This document shows, one piece after another, positions 10,916 through 19,214 of a DNA stretch of 64,000 nucleotides. Made by a program: the position numbers and the translations under genes. Origin of the DNA: Dechloromonas sp. HYN0024 (GTDB taxonomy: Bacteria; Pseudomonadota; Gammaproteobacteria; Burkholderiales; Rhodocyclaceae); contig NZ_CP031842.1 of the NCBI RefSeq assembly GCF_003441615.1, positions 124,001 to 188,000 on the forward strand, in the 5' to 3' direction. The stretch's first letter is position 1. Each line of letters begins with the position of its first letter. The notes under the pieces were generated by a model, which saw only the letters and a list, made by a program, of their open reading frames with translations, had not been told where the DNA came from and made no database searches.

Positions 10916-11226
10916 CTGTCGCTGAGGCGGGTGGGGAAGAGCGCGCGCTGCCTGGTTGGTGGCAACAGATGCTTACCTCGCAGCGCCGGCAAGTGCGTCG
11001 CGTGCTGGCCGAGTTGGTTGCGACGCGCGGCATCATGCCCCTTTTGATGCGGGTGCGTAATGGCGGCCACTGGACGCCGGAGGAAAAGGTCGAGCTGATC
11101 CGGCATTTGCGCCGGATGGTTCGCATTTCACCCTTTCTGATTGCCCTGCTCCTGCCCGGTTCGATCTTTTTGCTGCCGCTCTATGCCTGGTGGCTGGATC
11201 GGCGTCGCGTCAGCCGGGATGACTGA
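10912..11226 (+). CDS. Small LETM1-related membrane protein
   Basis: The 104-residue product starts at a GTG overlapping the yqjK-like stop. Residues 50-104 contain HWTPEEKVELIRHLRRMVRI, then a hydrophobic hairpin FLIALLLPGSIFLLPLYAWWL and a basic tail. This resembles the start of the LETM1 core (charged helix followed by a proline-containing membrane segment) found as small proteins in betaproteobacteria. The relation is judged by eye and the function is unknown. The last 17 bases overlap the end of the opposing ampG gene. Confidence 0.65.
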   Translation: MTVAEAGGEERALPGWWQQMLTSQRRQVRRVLAELVATRGIMPLLMRVRNGGHWTPEEKVELIRHLRRMVRISPFLIALLLPGSIFLLPLYAWWLDRRRVSRDD

Positions 11227-12478
11227 GTGTGGTCCCGGTGTCGTTCCACGGTGCCACTTTGAGCAATAGCACCATACCCGGCACGGCGAGTGCAGCGCAT
11301 AACCAGTAGAAACTTCCCCAGCCTAGTGTTTCAACCAGCCAGCCAGCCGACGCGTTGATGAAGGTGCGCGGTACGGCAGCCAGGCTGGTGAATAGGGCCA
11401 TCTGGGTTGCCGTATAGGCCGGGTGCGTTGACCGGGCAATGAAGGCGACGAAGGCGGCTGTTCCAAGGCCGACGCCCAGTGCTTCAAGACTGATGACAAA
11501 GGCCAGCGAGATGCGCTCAGCTGCCCCGATGCTGTCGTAGTGTCCTTGTGCGGCGAGCCAGGCGAAGCCGAAGATCGACACCAACTGGACGACGCCAAAC
11601 AGCCACAGTGCCCGGTTGATACCGAGGCGAATCATCCACAGTCCGCCGAGCAGGGCGCCGATGACGGCGGGCCACAGGCCGGCATGTTTGGCGATCAAGC
11701 CGATATCTGTCTTGGTGAAGCCCATGTCGAGGTAAAACGGTGTGGCCAGTGCCGTGCACAGGCTATCGCCGAGCTTGTAGAGGAAAATGAAACCGAGGAC
11801 CATGGCCGCGCCGCGCCAGCCTTGCCGGCCGATAAATTCGTGGAAGGGTTCGGTGACCGCCTGGCGCAGGGTTTTCGGCGCCCCTCGGACAAGCGGTTCG
11901 CTGACCAGCCAGGCCATGACCATGCCGGGAATCATGAAGGCACCGGTAATCCAGAAGACCTCGTTCCACGGTAGCCGATCGGCCAGGATCAGCGACAGTG
12001 AACCGGGAATCAGGCCGGCAATGCGGTAGGCGTTGACGTGAACGGCATTGCCCAGCCCCAGTTCGTTGTCGTCGAGAATCTCCCGGCGGAAAGCGTCGAC
12101 GGCGATGTCCTGCGTACCGGACAGGAAGGCGAGCAGGGCGGCCAGCCATAGGATGGGCCAGATGCTCTCTTTGGGATCAAGGCCGCCGAGCGAGCCGATG
12201 ACGAAGAGTAGACCGAGTTGAGTGAGCAACATCCATCCCCGGCGGCGGCCAAAACCCGGCACGCTGAAGCGGTCAAGGAGCGGGGACCAGAGGAATTTCC
12301 AGGTGTAGGGAAACTGGATCAGGGCAAAAAAGCCAATGGTCTTGAGATCGACGCCCGAACTGCGCAGCCAGGCCGGCAGCAGGTTGAGCAGGAGATAAAG
12401 GGGGAGACCCGAACTGAAGCCGGTAAAGATGCAGATCAGCATCTTCCGGCTGAGCAAGGCGGCAAGCCAGCCCGGCAT
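11210..12478 (-). CDS. ampG: AmpG-family muropeptide/MFS transporter
   Basis: This is probably the permease importing GlcNAc-anhydroMurNAc-peptides for wall recycling. From [18 protein letters not shown] the protein has 422 residues and about 12 transmembrane helices. It carries AmpG-like N-terminal segments (FTGFSSGLPLYLL, then PYTWKFLWSPLLDR) and the GTQDIAVDAFRREIL motif near residue 127. It is shorter than E. coli AmpG, as is usual in betaproteobacteria. The ATG overlaps the metW stop (TGATG), placing it third in metX-metW-ampG. A longer reading into metW is rejected. Confidence 0.88.
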   Translation of the reverse strand: MPGWLAALLSRKMLICIFTGFSSGLPLYLLLNLLPAWLRSSGVDLKTIGFFALIQFPYTWKFLWSPLLDRFSVPGFGRRRGWMLLTQLGLLFVIGSLGGLDPKESIWPILWLAALLAFLSGTQDIAVDAFRREILDDNELGLGNAVHVNAYRIAGLIPGSLSLILADRLPWNEVFWITGAFMIPGMVMAWLVSEPLVRGAPKTLRQAVTEPFHEFIGRQGWRGAAMVLGFIFLYKLGDSLCTALATPFYLDMGFTKTDIGLIAKHAGLWPAVIGALLGGLWMIRLGINRALWLFGVVQLVSIFGFAWLAAQGHYDSIGAAERISLAFVISLEALGVGLGTAAFVAFIARSTHPAYTATQMALFTSLAAVPRTFINASAGWLVETLGWGSFYWLCAALAVPGMVLLLKVAPWNDTGTTLSHPG

Positions 12479-13077
12479 CAGCGTTGCTGCGTCAGGCGAT
12501 AGACCGCCAGGCTGCCGAGGAAGTTGACCTCGTCGGTGACCGGATTGCCTGTCTCGTCGAGGACGCTGCGCTCGCGGATGATCAGGCCCATCTTGGCGCA
12601 CAGGGCTTCGAAGTCGAGCAGCGTGAAGAAGCGGACGTTGGGCGAGTCGTACCACTGGTAAGGCAGGTCTTCCGATACCGGCATGCGGCCATCGAGGACC
12701 GAACGCAGGTTCTTCCAGTAGGCAAAGTTGGGAAAGGAGACGACCGCCTCGCGCCCGACGCGCAACATTTCGCGCAGGGTGCCTTCGGTGTGGCGGACGG
12801 TTTGCAAGGTGCGCGACAGCACGACGTGGTCAAACGCCTGATCGGCGAAGACATCAAGACCATTTTCCAGATTCCCCTGAACGATGTTGATGCCGTTCCT
12901 GATCGCTGCCAGCACGTTGGTATCATCGATTTCGACGCCAACACCGCTGACGCCACGGGTGTCAATCAGGTGCTTGAGCAGGGTGCCGTCACCGCAGCCC
13001 AGGTCAAGTACGCGGTCGCCCGGCGCCACCCAGCCGGCGATGACCTCGAAATCAGGACGTCCCAGGGTGTGCGTCAT
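12478..13077 (-). CDS. metW: Methionine biosynthesis protein MetW
   Basis: This 199-residue class I SAM-binding-fold protein shows the motif [12 protein letters not shown] near residue 23 and the MetW-specific segment [20 protein letters not shown] near residue 140. MetW accompanies MetX and has been reported to be needed for full MetX activity in pseudomonads. Whether it methylates anything is unclear. It overlaps metX by 4 nt (ATGA) and ampG by 1 nt. Confidence 0.95.
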   Translation of the reverse strand: MTHTLGRPDFEVIAGWVAPGDRVLDLGCGDGTLLKHLIDTRGVSGVGVEIDDTNVLAAIRNGINIVQGNLENGLDVFADQAFDHVVLSRTLQTVRHTEGTLREMLRVGREAVVSFPNFAYWKNLRSVLDGRMPVSEDLPYQWYDSPNVRFFTLLDFEALCAKMGLIIRERSVLDETGNPVTDEVNFLGSLAVYRLTQQR

Positions 13078-14198
13078 AGCTTGATGTTCCGCAGGTAGGC
13101 ATCGACCACGCCGTGATAGTGGGCATCGTCCATGAGGAAGGAGTCGTGGCCGAAGTTGAGGTCGATTTCGGCATAGGAAACGTTGCGCCCGCTGGCCAGC
13201 AGGGCAGCGACGATTTCCTTAGAGCGGGCCGGGGTGAAGCGCCAATCGGTGGTGAATGAGGCGATCAGGAAGTTGGCCTTGCTGCGCGCCATGGTCGCCT
13301 TCAGGTCGCCATGGTCCTCGCGCGACGGGTCGAAGTAATCGAGCGCCTTGGTCATCAACAGGTAGGTGTTGGCGTCAAAATAGCCGGCGAACTTGTCACC
13401 CTGATAGCGCAGGTAGGATTCAACCTCGAATTCGACGTCGAAACCGAAGGAAAAGGCGCTGTTGCGCAGTTCGCGGCCGAATTTTTCGCCCATCTGGTCA
13501 TCCGACAGATAGGTAATGTGGCCGAGCATGCGCGCCAGGCGCAGGCCACGCACCGGCCGGGTGTTGTGCTCGTAATAATTGCCGCCGTGGAAATCCGGGT
13601 CGGTCAGGATGGCCTGCCGGGCAACGTCATTGAAAGCAATGTTCTGGGCCGACAGTTTGGGGGCGGCGGCGATCACAATGGCGTTGCGGACGCGCTCCGG
13701 GAAGGTAATGCTCCAGCGCAGCGCCTGCATGCCGCCGAGGCTGCCACCCATGACGGCGGCCCAGCTGTCGATGCCGAGTCGGTCGGCCAGCCTGGCCTGA
13801 GCATGTACCCAGTCGTTGACGGCGACCATGGGAAAACTGGCCCCCCAGGGCTTGCCGGTAGCTGGGTTAATCGACGATGGTCCGGTCGAGCCGTGGCAGC
13901 CGCCAAGATTATTAAGGCCGACGATGAAAAATTTGTCGGTGTCGAGCGGCCGGCCGGGGCCGACGATATTGTCCCACCAGCCGATGTTGTCGGGCTGGTC
14001 GGCGTAGTGGCCGGCGACGTGATGGTGGCCGGAAAGCGCATGGCAGACGAGGATGGCGTTTGACTTGGTCGCATTGAGCGTGCCGTACGTCTCATAAACC
14101 AGATCGTAGGCCGGCAGTACCCCGCCGCTGCGCAAATGCAGTGGTTCGTCGAAGTGGGCGCGCTGTGATTCAACGACGCCAACGGATTGTCCTGGCAT
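13074..14198 (-). CDS. metX: Homoserine O-acyltransferase MetX
   Basis: MetX activates homoserine (with acetyl- or succinyl-CoA) for methionine synthesis. This alpha/beta-hydrolase-fold protein has its nucleophile in [14 protein letters not shown] and the C-terminal catalytic His in [12 protein letters not shown]. The ATG at 14198 (374 residues) is favoured by AGGA five bases upstream; an ATG at 14204 is also possible. A TTG at 14216 would start inside the T-tract of the terminator. Acyl donor specificity cannot be read with certainty. Expression is probably controlled by the upstream SAM-II-like riboswitch and terminator. Confidence 0.95.
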   Translation of the reverse strand: MPGQSVGVVESQRAHFDEPLHLRSGGVLPAYDLVYETYGTLNATKSNAILVCHALSGHHHVAGHYADQPDNIGWWDNIVGPGRPLDTDKFFIVGLNNLGGCHGSTGPSSINPATGKPWGASFPMVAVNDWVHAQARLADRLGIDSWAAVMGGSLGGMQALRWSITFPERVRNAIVIAAAPKLSAQNIAFNDVARQAILTDPDFHGGNYYEHNTRPVRGLRLARMLGHITYLSDDQMGEKFGRELRNSAFSFGFDVEFEVESYLRYQGDKFAGYFDANTYLLMTKALDYFDPSREDHGDLKATMARSKANFLIASFTTDWRFTPARSKEIVAALLASGRNVSYAEIDLNFGHDSFLMDDAHYHGVVDAYLRNIKL

Positions 14199-14208
14199 GC
14201 TCATCCTG

Positions 14209-14259
14209 AAAAACAAAAACCCAGTTGGCCTGTAACGTGAACTCGTCGGGCGAACTGGG
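14209..14259 (-). terminator. Intrinsic terminator/attenuator immediately before metX
   Basis: On the minus strand CCCAGTT (14259-14253) and AACTGGG (14226-14220) form a 7-bp stem with a 26-nt loop. GTTTTTGTTTTT-type T-rich sequence follows and ends right at the metX ribosome site. Lying between the SAM-II-like aptamer and the start codon, it fits the expression platform of a transcription-attenuating riboswitch. Confidence 0.65.
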
Positions 14260-14260
14260 T

Positions 14261-14318
14261 GGTTCCCGTTTTAGCTGAATTTATTGGGCGCCCGCAATCA
14301 GAGCTCAAATCGGCGCTA
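14261..14318 (-). ncRNA. SAM-II-type (SAM-alpha) riboswitch upstream of metX
   Basis: The minus strand shows the SAM-II layout. P1 strands GCGCC (from 14316) and GGCGC (14292-14288) enclose a loop beginning with the conserved GAUUU and containing UUGC. After P1 comes AAUAAA, then the conserved AGCUAAAA and GGG. CUGA in the loop can pair with UCAG just before CUAAA, giving the expected H-type pseudoknot. It lies directly before metX, a classic SAM-II target. The match is by eye against the known Sargasso metX element. The class is best known from alphaproteobacteria. Confidence 0.75.
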
Positions 14319-14460
14319 CTGGAGAATACCCAGCGTCTTCGGACAATACCGAGCAGGACGCTAAAAGTCAATGTAACGGTTTGCTGATGTAATGGGTGGT
14401 GGTCGCCCCGGGATTTGATAAAATCGTAACAAATAAAATTTATGGAAAGCGCTGGCCACA

Positions 14461-15072
14461 ATGCAGGAGCAACGGCGGCACCAACGAATTCGTTTCGGCG
14501 TTTTGCCGAGGATTCGCATTGGCTTCGGGGGCGAAGTCGGTGAAGGGCTCATTGAAAACCTCTCGTTGTCGGGCTTGATGGTACGCACGGCGATGCCACT
14601 TGAGATTGCCCACAATATCGGCTGCGAATTCCGCATTTTCGGTTCCCCCCTGATTGACGTGCCGGCCGCCGTGGTCAGTCGTGTCGGCAACATGTTTGGC
14701 GTGCATTTTCAGACCGGGCCGATCAATCAGGTTCTGATCGATGATGCCATCAATTCTGCGCTGGCTTCCGGGCACGCCTCGATTCTTGTCGTTCACGAGC
14801 TGGCCGGCCGCAAAGTCATGCGGATAACTGGTGGTCTCAGTAATACCTTGCGCAATGATTTCATGCATGCACTGACCCGCGTCGGCGTTGACGAAATCGA
14901 TCTCGACGGCGTTTCTCTGGTTGATCAGGGTGGCCTGGCCCTGTGTCTGGTGGCCGTCAGTCGGCATGGAGTCAAGCTCGGTAACCAGTCGCCCTGCTTT
15001 GCCGAAGCCTGGAAGCAGGCCCTGGCCGTTCCCGGGGCGCTTGAAAAGCTGGATGTGCCGAATAATGGATAG
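14461..15072 (+). CDS. PilZ domain protein with C-terminal STAS-like domain
   Basis: This is a probable c-di-GMP receptor. In 203 residues, the N-terminal PilZ domain (about 5-100) has both ligand motifs: RRHQR at 5-9 (RxxxR) and N33-x-S35-x-x-G38 (NxSxxG). Residues about 107-195 resemble a STAS fold, with the EIDLDGVSLVDQGGLAL strand-loop-helix. The usual phospho-accepting Ser after the loop Asp is Gln156, so phosphorylation there is unlikely. It is cytosolic, with no signal peptide. The stop overlaps the TonB-receptor start by 8 nt, implying coupled expression. Confidence 0.85.
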   Translation: MQEQRRHQRIRFGVLPRIRIGFGGEVGEGLIENLSLSGLMVRTAMPLEIAHNIGCEFRIFGSPLIDVPAAVVSRVGNMFGVHFQTGPINQVLIDDAINSALASGHASILVVHELAGRKVMRITGGLSNTLRNDFMHALTRVGVDEIDLDGVSLVDQGGLALCLVAVSRHGVKLGNQSPCFAEAWKQALAVPGALEKLDVPNNG

Positions 15073-17113
15073 CAAAGCGACCAATCTGCCACCCATCTGC
15101 CGGTTTATCGTTCTGACCGCTGCCTGGCTCAGCGGCACGGCCTGGTCTGCCGATGAGGAGGCCTATTTCAGCGAATTGCCGATTGTTGCCTCGGTCAGCC
15201 GTCTGCCGCAGCGCCTGGCGGATGCGCCGACGTCGGTGACGGTGGTCGATCGCGAGATGATCAAGGCCTCCGGGGCGCGCGATCTCAATGATATTTTCCG
15301 TCTGGTGCCGGGTTTCCAGACCTATCCGAACAACACCGAATCGGCGCGGGCCACCTACCACGGCATGGGCGATGGCGATTACTCGTCGCGGGTTCAGGTT
15401 CTGATCGACGGTCGGTCGATGTATTCGCCGCTGTTTGGCGGCGGCGTCAATTGGGCCACCCTGCCGGTGGCGCTGGAAGATATCGAGCGGATCGAAGTGG
15501 TGCGCGGGACCAATGCCGTTTCCTACGGCAGCAACGCCTTCCTTGGCGTCATCAACATCATCACTGTGGACCCGGCACTGGCGCGTGGAACCTCTGTGTC
15601 CACCAGCTATGGCAATCAGAACGTGCGCGACTATGTCTTCAGGACCGGTGGGAAGATCGGGGATGTCGGGGATTTTCGCTTTACGTACAAGCAGCAGAAT
15701 GATGATGGCCTGACTAACCGCTATGATTGGGTCGACTCCTATTTCTCCCGCTTGTTCGATTTTCGTGCTGACTTCGCGTTGAGTGACCGGGACAGTCTCC
15801 AGGTCAGCGCCGGGCAGGCCGACGGGGTAGTTCAGAATGGCCGCATGTTGCTCAGCCACGGCTTGTGGGTAAGTAACCCGGAAAATCCCCTGCGGGATAT
15901 GCGGCAGTCGGACAGCTATGCCCAATTGCTCTGGCGTCGGGTATTTTCGCCTGATTCCGATCTGCAGTTTCGCTATTCCTACGTGGTTGATCGCTCCGAC
16001 GACGCGTTCACAATTTCCAATTTGCGGATAAATCAGTCGGGTGACGAGGGGGTTCGACATGAGCTTGAGGTTCAGCACAGCCTGAAACTGGCGAATACGG
16101 CTCGGATCGCCTGGGGTGGCGGATGGCGTGATGATGCCATGCGCTCCGACTGGTCTTTGCCGGGGATGGGCGACGTTCATCGCAGTGTTGGGCGTCTCTT
16201 CGGTAATGTCGAGTGGAAGCCGGTGCAGTGGTTTACCGGCAATGCCGGTATGGCCGTCGAGAACGATTCGCTGGCCGGCATGCATCTCGCTCCGCGGTTA
16301 AGCAGCAGTTTTCACCTGAATGCGGAAAATACCCTCCGCCTTGGCTATTCGCGGGCTTATCACACTGGCAGCACCGTTGATTATCGCGGCCAACAAAAGG
16401 CCTTCGGCGTTTCATATTTCAATGCCCGTCCCGATTTGATGGCGGCCGAATCTCTTGAGACGTTTGAAGTCGGTTATCTGGGGGACTGGCGAGACTGGCG
16501 GGCTAGTCTCGATGTCCGCCTGTTCAGCGAGCGGATCCGCAATCGCCTGTACAAGATTGACATGGATGCGCGGACCAACCTGGCCGGCAATTTGATTGGC
16601 TTGTCGACTGTGCCGATTCAGGATGTCGACATTCAGGGGGTGGAATACCAGTTCAAATGGCAACCCTTCGATGTCACCCGGCTGATCTTTACTCAGACCC
16701 TGGCCAATGTCTCCAGCCAGTATCTGCCCTCGGCTTTGGTCTTGACCAATTCATCGCTGACCACCTCCAAAGCGGTGCAGATACAGGAGTTGACTGACCG
16801 CTCCATGCCGACCTGCTCGACCTCGGTCATGCTGATGCAGAAACTGCCGCTCGGCCTGGAGTTTTCAACCGCCGGGTATTGGCAGGAGTCGATGAAGTGG
16901 AGTACCAACACTACGGCGCTGCGCTATCACCGCATCGACATGCGCCTCGGTTACCCCTTCCGCACGGGTGGTTTGGCCGGAGAGCTGGCAGTGACCGTGC
17001 AAAGTCTCAATGGCGACCACAACGAATACAAATGGACCAACCCTGGTGATGCGACGCCGAACGGTCGCATCGTCGAGCGTCGTCAGTGGGTCAGCCTGCG
17101 TCTGGATTTTTGA
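15065..17113 (+). CDS. TonB-dependent outer-membrane receptor
   Basis: The 682-residue protein has a signal peptide (cleavage near residue 29, TAWSA/DEE), a plug domain starting APTSVTVVDREMIKASGARDLNDI, the conserved IERIEVVRGTNAVSYGSNAFLGVINI stretch split across about residues 140-165, and a C-terminal beta-barrel ending in Phe (SLRLDF). The substrate is unknown. The plug resembles the FepA/vitamin-type receptors common in Rhodocyclales, but no B12 riboswitch precedes it. The ATG at 15065 is chosen because an earlier one at 14888 reads through the PilZ gene. It overlaps the opposing GGDEF gene by 23 nt at the 3' ends. Confidence 0.93.
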   Translation: MDSKATNLPPICRFIVLTAAWLSGTAWSADEEAYFSELPIVASVSRLPQRLADAPTSVTVVDREMIKASGARDLNDIFRLVPGFQTYPNNTESARATYHGMGDGDYSSRVQVLIDGRSMYSPLFGGGVNWATLPVALEDIERIEVVRGTNAVSYGSNAFLGVINIITVDPALARGTSVSTSYGNQNVRDYVFRTGGKIGDVGDFRFTYKQQNDDGLTNRYDWVDSYFSRLFDFRADFALSDRDSLQVSAGQADGVVQNGRMLLSHGLWVSNPENPLRDMRQSDSYAQLLWRRVFSPDSDLQFRYSYVVDRSDDAFTISNLRINQSGDEGVRHELEVQHSLKLANTARIAWGGGWRDDAMRSDWSLPGMGDVHRSVGRLFGNVEWKPVQWFTGNAGMAVENDSLAGMHLAPRLSSSFHLNAENTLRLGYSRAYHTGSTVDYRGQQKAFGVSYFNARPDLMAAESLETFEVGYLGDWRDWRASLDVRLFSERIRNRLYKIDMDARTNLAGNLIGLSTVPIQDVDIQGVEYQFKWQPFDVTRLIFTQTLANVSSQYLPSALVLTNSSLTTSKAVQIQELTDRSMPTCSTSVMLMQKLPLGLEFSTAGYWQESMKWSTNTTALRYHRIDMRLGYPFRTGGLAGELAVTVQSLNGDHNEYKWTNPGDATPNGRIVERRQWVSLRLDF

Positions 17114-19214
17114 GGGTTTCGTCGCGCCAGGCTAAGCGCATGACAGCGCCCTCCAGCCAGACGTCGAAGGGCTCGCTCGGGGCGATGGCTTTGCCTTCGG
17201 CGAAGTTGATCCCCAGGCTTTGCAGTTGTTCCAGGGTCTCCAGGTCATCAACGCCATCGGCGATGGTATTGATCTTCTGATCTGACGTGATTTCCTGAAC
17301 GGCCCGCAGCAAGGCCGTCGATGCCCGATTGCCGCCCAGTTCCCGGGTCAGGCTGCGGCTAAGCTTGACGTAGCTGGGGCTGATTGTCCGCAAATGGCTG
17401 AATGACGACAGGCCACCGCCAAAATCGTCGAGACCGATCTGGCAGCCGAGTGTCCGCATCTGGCTGGCAAATTCCATGGCGTGGCTGGTCAGAAGGGTCA
17501 GGGTGTCTTCGGAAAAGACGAAGCACAGTCGGTTGCCCGACAGGTTTCGCCGGTTCAGGCTGTGGGTGATGAAGTCGATGGTTTGACGTTTGCCGATCGA
17601 AGCACGGGATAACGGTACCAGGCAATACAACTCCTTCTCCCGCTGCCGGGCACGGGATAGTGCGGCAATGGCGGTTTCGATGAGGTGTTGGTCAATGGCT
17701 GGTGCCAGGTCGTAACGTTCTGCTGCGTCGCTCAGGGCGGCCAGTGCGACGGTTGGCTGCCCTGGCTCGTTGAGGCGGGCAGTCAGTTCTACCAGATACT
17801 TGTCCGATCCCCGTTGCAGGGAGCGCAGCGGCAAGGCTTCGACCAGCAGCCGGTTTTCGGCCAGGGCATTGGCGATTCGGCTGGCCCAGTTGCTGCTGTC
17901 CTGGCGATGATCCGAACGCTGTGCGGCGTGCACCTCACAAACCCGGTTGCGGCCACTTTCCTTGGCGCGATGGCAGGCGGCATCGCCGGCTGCGAGGACT
18001 TCGTTGATGTGGCGAACCTTGCGGTTGACGGTGGTCAGGCCGACGCTGGCACCCAGGGCAAAGACCTTGTCCTGCCAGATAAAGCGATAATTGGTGGCGA
18101 GGTTGCAGATATCTTCGGCGACCTGACTGGCGCGACGGCCGCTGCAATTGGCCAGCAGGATGCTGAATTCATCACCGCCCAGACGGGCCAGCGTATCTTC
18201 TTCGCGCAGGCGCCCCTGGAAGAGCAAGGCTATCTGGCGGAGCAATTCATCCCCGGCGAGGTAGCCGCAGTTGTCGTTCACCTGTTTGAAGCGGTCGAGG
18301 TCAACAAAAAGCACGGTGAATTCTTCGCCGCCGGCATGGACGGCAGCCAGCGCCTTTTCCAGTCGATGTTCGAATTCGCGCCGGTTGAAGAGGCCAGTCA
18401 GGGCATCATGTCGCGCCTGGAAGGCGAGTTGTGCCGTGGCCTCCTCGATGCGCGACTGCATCGAGAAGTGGACTTCTTCAATATGCGCCGCCATTTCGTT
18501 GAAGCCGTTTTCGAGAACCCCGATTTCGCCACTGGAGGTGGCCGGAACGCGGGTGTTCAGGCGTCCCGAGGACATGCCATGAATCGCCTGTACGAGACGC
18601 ATGACCGGCCGGGCAAGGTTATCGGCCATGGCAATGGCCAGTGCGGCGAGAATGAGGAGGCCGGACAACACGATCATCAGCCCGCGCAGCATCAGCTGGC
18701 GCTGCTTGTTGGCCACTTCGGTCTTGTCGAATTCGACAAAAACATGGCCGATGGTTTCGGCGGGAAGCGCCTTGCTGTCAGTCAGCGGTTCGAACAGCAC
18801 GTCTGATTCGCCGACCGAGCGTCTGACCGGGGCGCCAAAGGCCACCCAGTGTTCGGTTTCGCCAACCTGAAGCGGTTCGTTCAGGCTGCGCCGGAGGTCT
18901 TCGGCGGCGAGCGAGACGTGACCGCTGACGGCGATGGTGCGGCCTTTCTGGTTAACGATGACGGCGGCTTTTACCCCGGTTTCCTGGACCGTTGCCTGGG
19001 CCAGTCCGTGCAGGTTATCGAACTGCCCGGCGATGATGCCGTATTCGCTGATCGGTGCGAGGTAGCGGACGGTTGCCAGCCCCTTGGTGCGCAACTCGCC
19101 TTCCAGCGTACGGATGCCGCTGTAGGTGAAATAGGCGACCAGGGCGATGGCGATCAGGGTGCTTGGCAGCAGCGTCAGCAGCAGCAGGCGATGGCGCAGG
19201 GTCAGGCGGTTCAT
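17091..19214 (-). CDS. Membrane HAMP-GGDEF protein with degenerate EAL domain
   Basis: The 707-residue protein has TM1 (about 8-31), a periplasmic sensor region (32-174), TM2 (about 176-196), HAMP (197-250), GGDEF (about 265-430) and an EAL-like domain (about 445-690). The GGDEF motif (346-350) and inhibitory RxxD site (R337-D340) are intact, so diguanylate cyclase activity is likely. The EAL domain looks inactive: EAL is ELT, the catalytic Asn position is Pro, KxD reads KLS and EGVE reads DGVD, though DDFG survives. It overlaps the upstream binding-protein gene by 4 nt, suggesting that protein feeds it a periplasmic signal. Confidence 0.92.
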   Translation of the reverse strand: MNRLTLRHRLLLLTLLPSTLIAIALVAYFTYSGIRTLEGELRTKGLATVRYLAPISEYGIIAGQFDNLHGLAQATVQETGVKAAVIVNQKGRTIAVSGHVSLAAEDLRRSLNEPLQVGETEHWVAFGAPVRRSVGESDVLFEPLTDSKALPAETIGHVFVEFDKTEVANKQRQLMLRGLMIVLSGLLILAALAIAMADNLARPVMRLVQAIHGMSSGRLNTRVPATSSGEIGVLENGFNEMAAHIEEVHFSMQSRIEEATAQLAFQARHDALTGLFNRREFEHRLEKALAAVHAGGEEFTVLFVDLDRFKQVNDNCGYLAGDELLRQIALLFQGRLREEDTLARLGGDEFSILLANCSGRRASQVAEDICNLATNYRFIWQDKVFALGASVGLTTVNRKVRHINEVLAAGDAACHRAKESGRNRVCEVHAAQRSDHRQDSSNWASRIANALAENRLLVEALPLRSLQRGSDKYLVELTARLNEPGQPTVALAALSDAAERYDLAPAIDQHLIETAIAALSRARQREKELYCLVPLSRASIGKRQTIDFITHSLNRRNLSGNRLCFVFSEDTLTLLTSHAMEFASQMRTLGCQIGLDDFGGGLSSFSHLRTISPSYVKLSRSLTRELGGNRASTALLRAVQEITSDQKINTIADGVDDLETLEQLQSLGINFAEGKAIAPSEPFDVWLEGAVMRLAWRDETLKNPDAG

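Noticed and set aside
14888..15064. Longer N-terminus for the TonB receptor
   Set aside because: It would read through the PilZ-STAS gene in another frame and bury the signal peptide.
14972..16285. 437-codon open frame opposite the TonB receptor
   Set aside because: The receptor frame has a signal peptide, plug and barrel; the opposite frame is a by-product of GC-rich codons.
15065..17113. TonB receptor as BtuB (B12 receptor)
   Set aside because: No B12 riboswitch precedes it and it is linked to c-di-GMP genes rather than the cobalamin operons; substrate left open.
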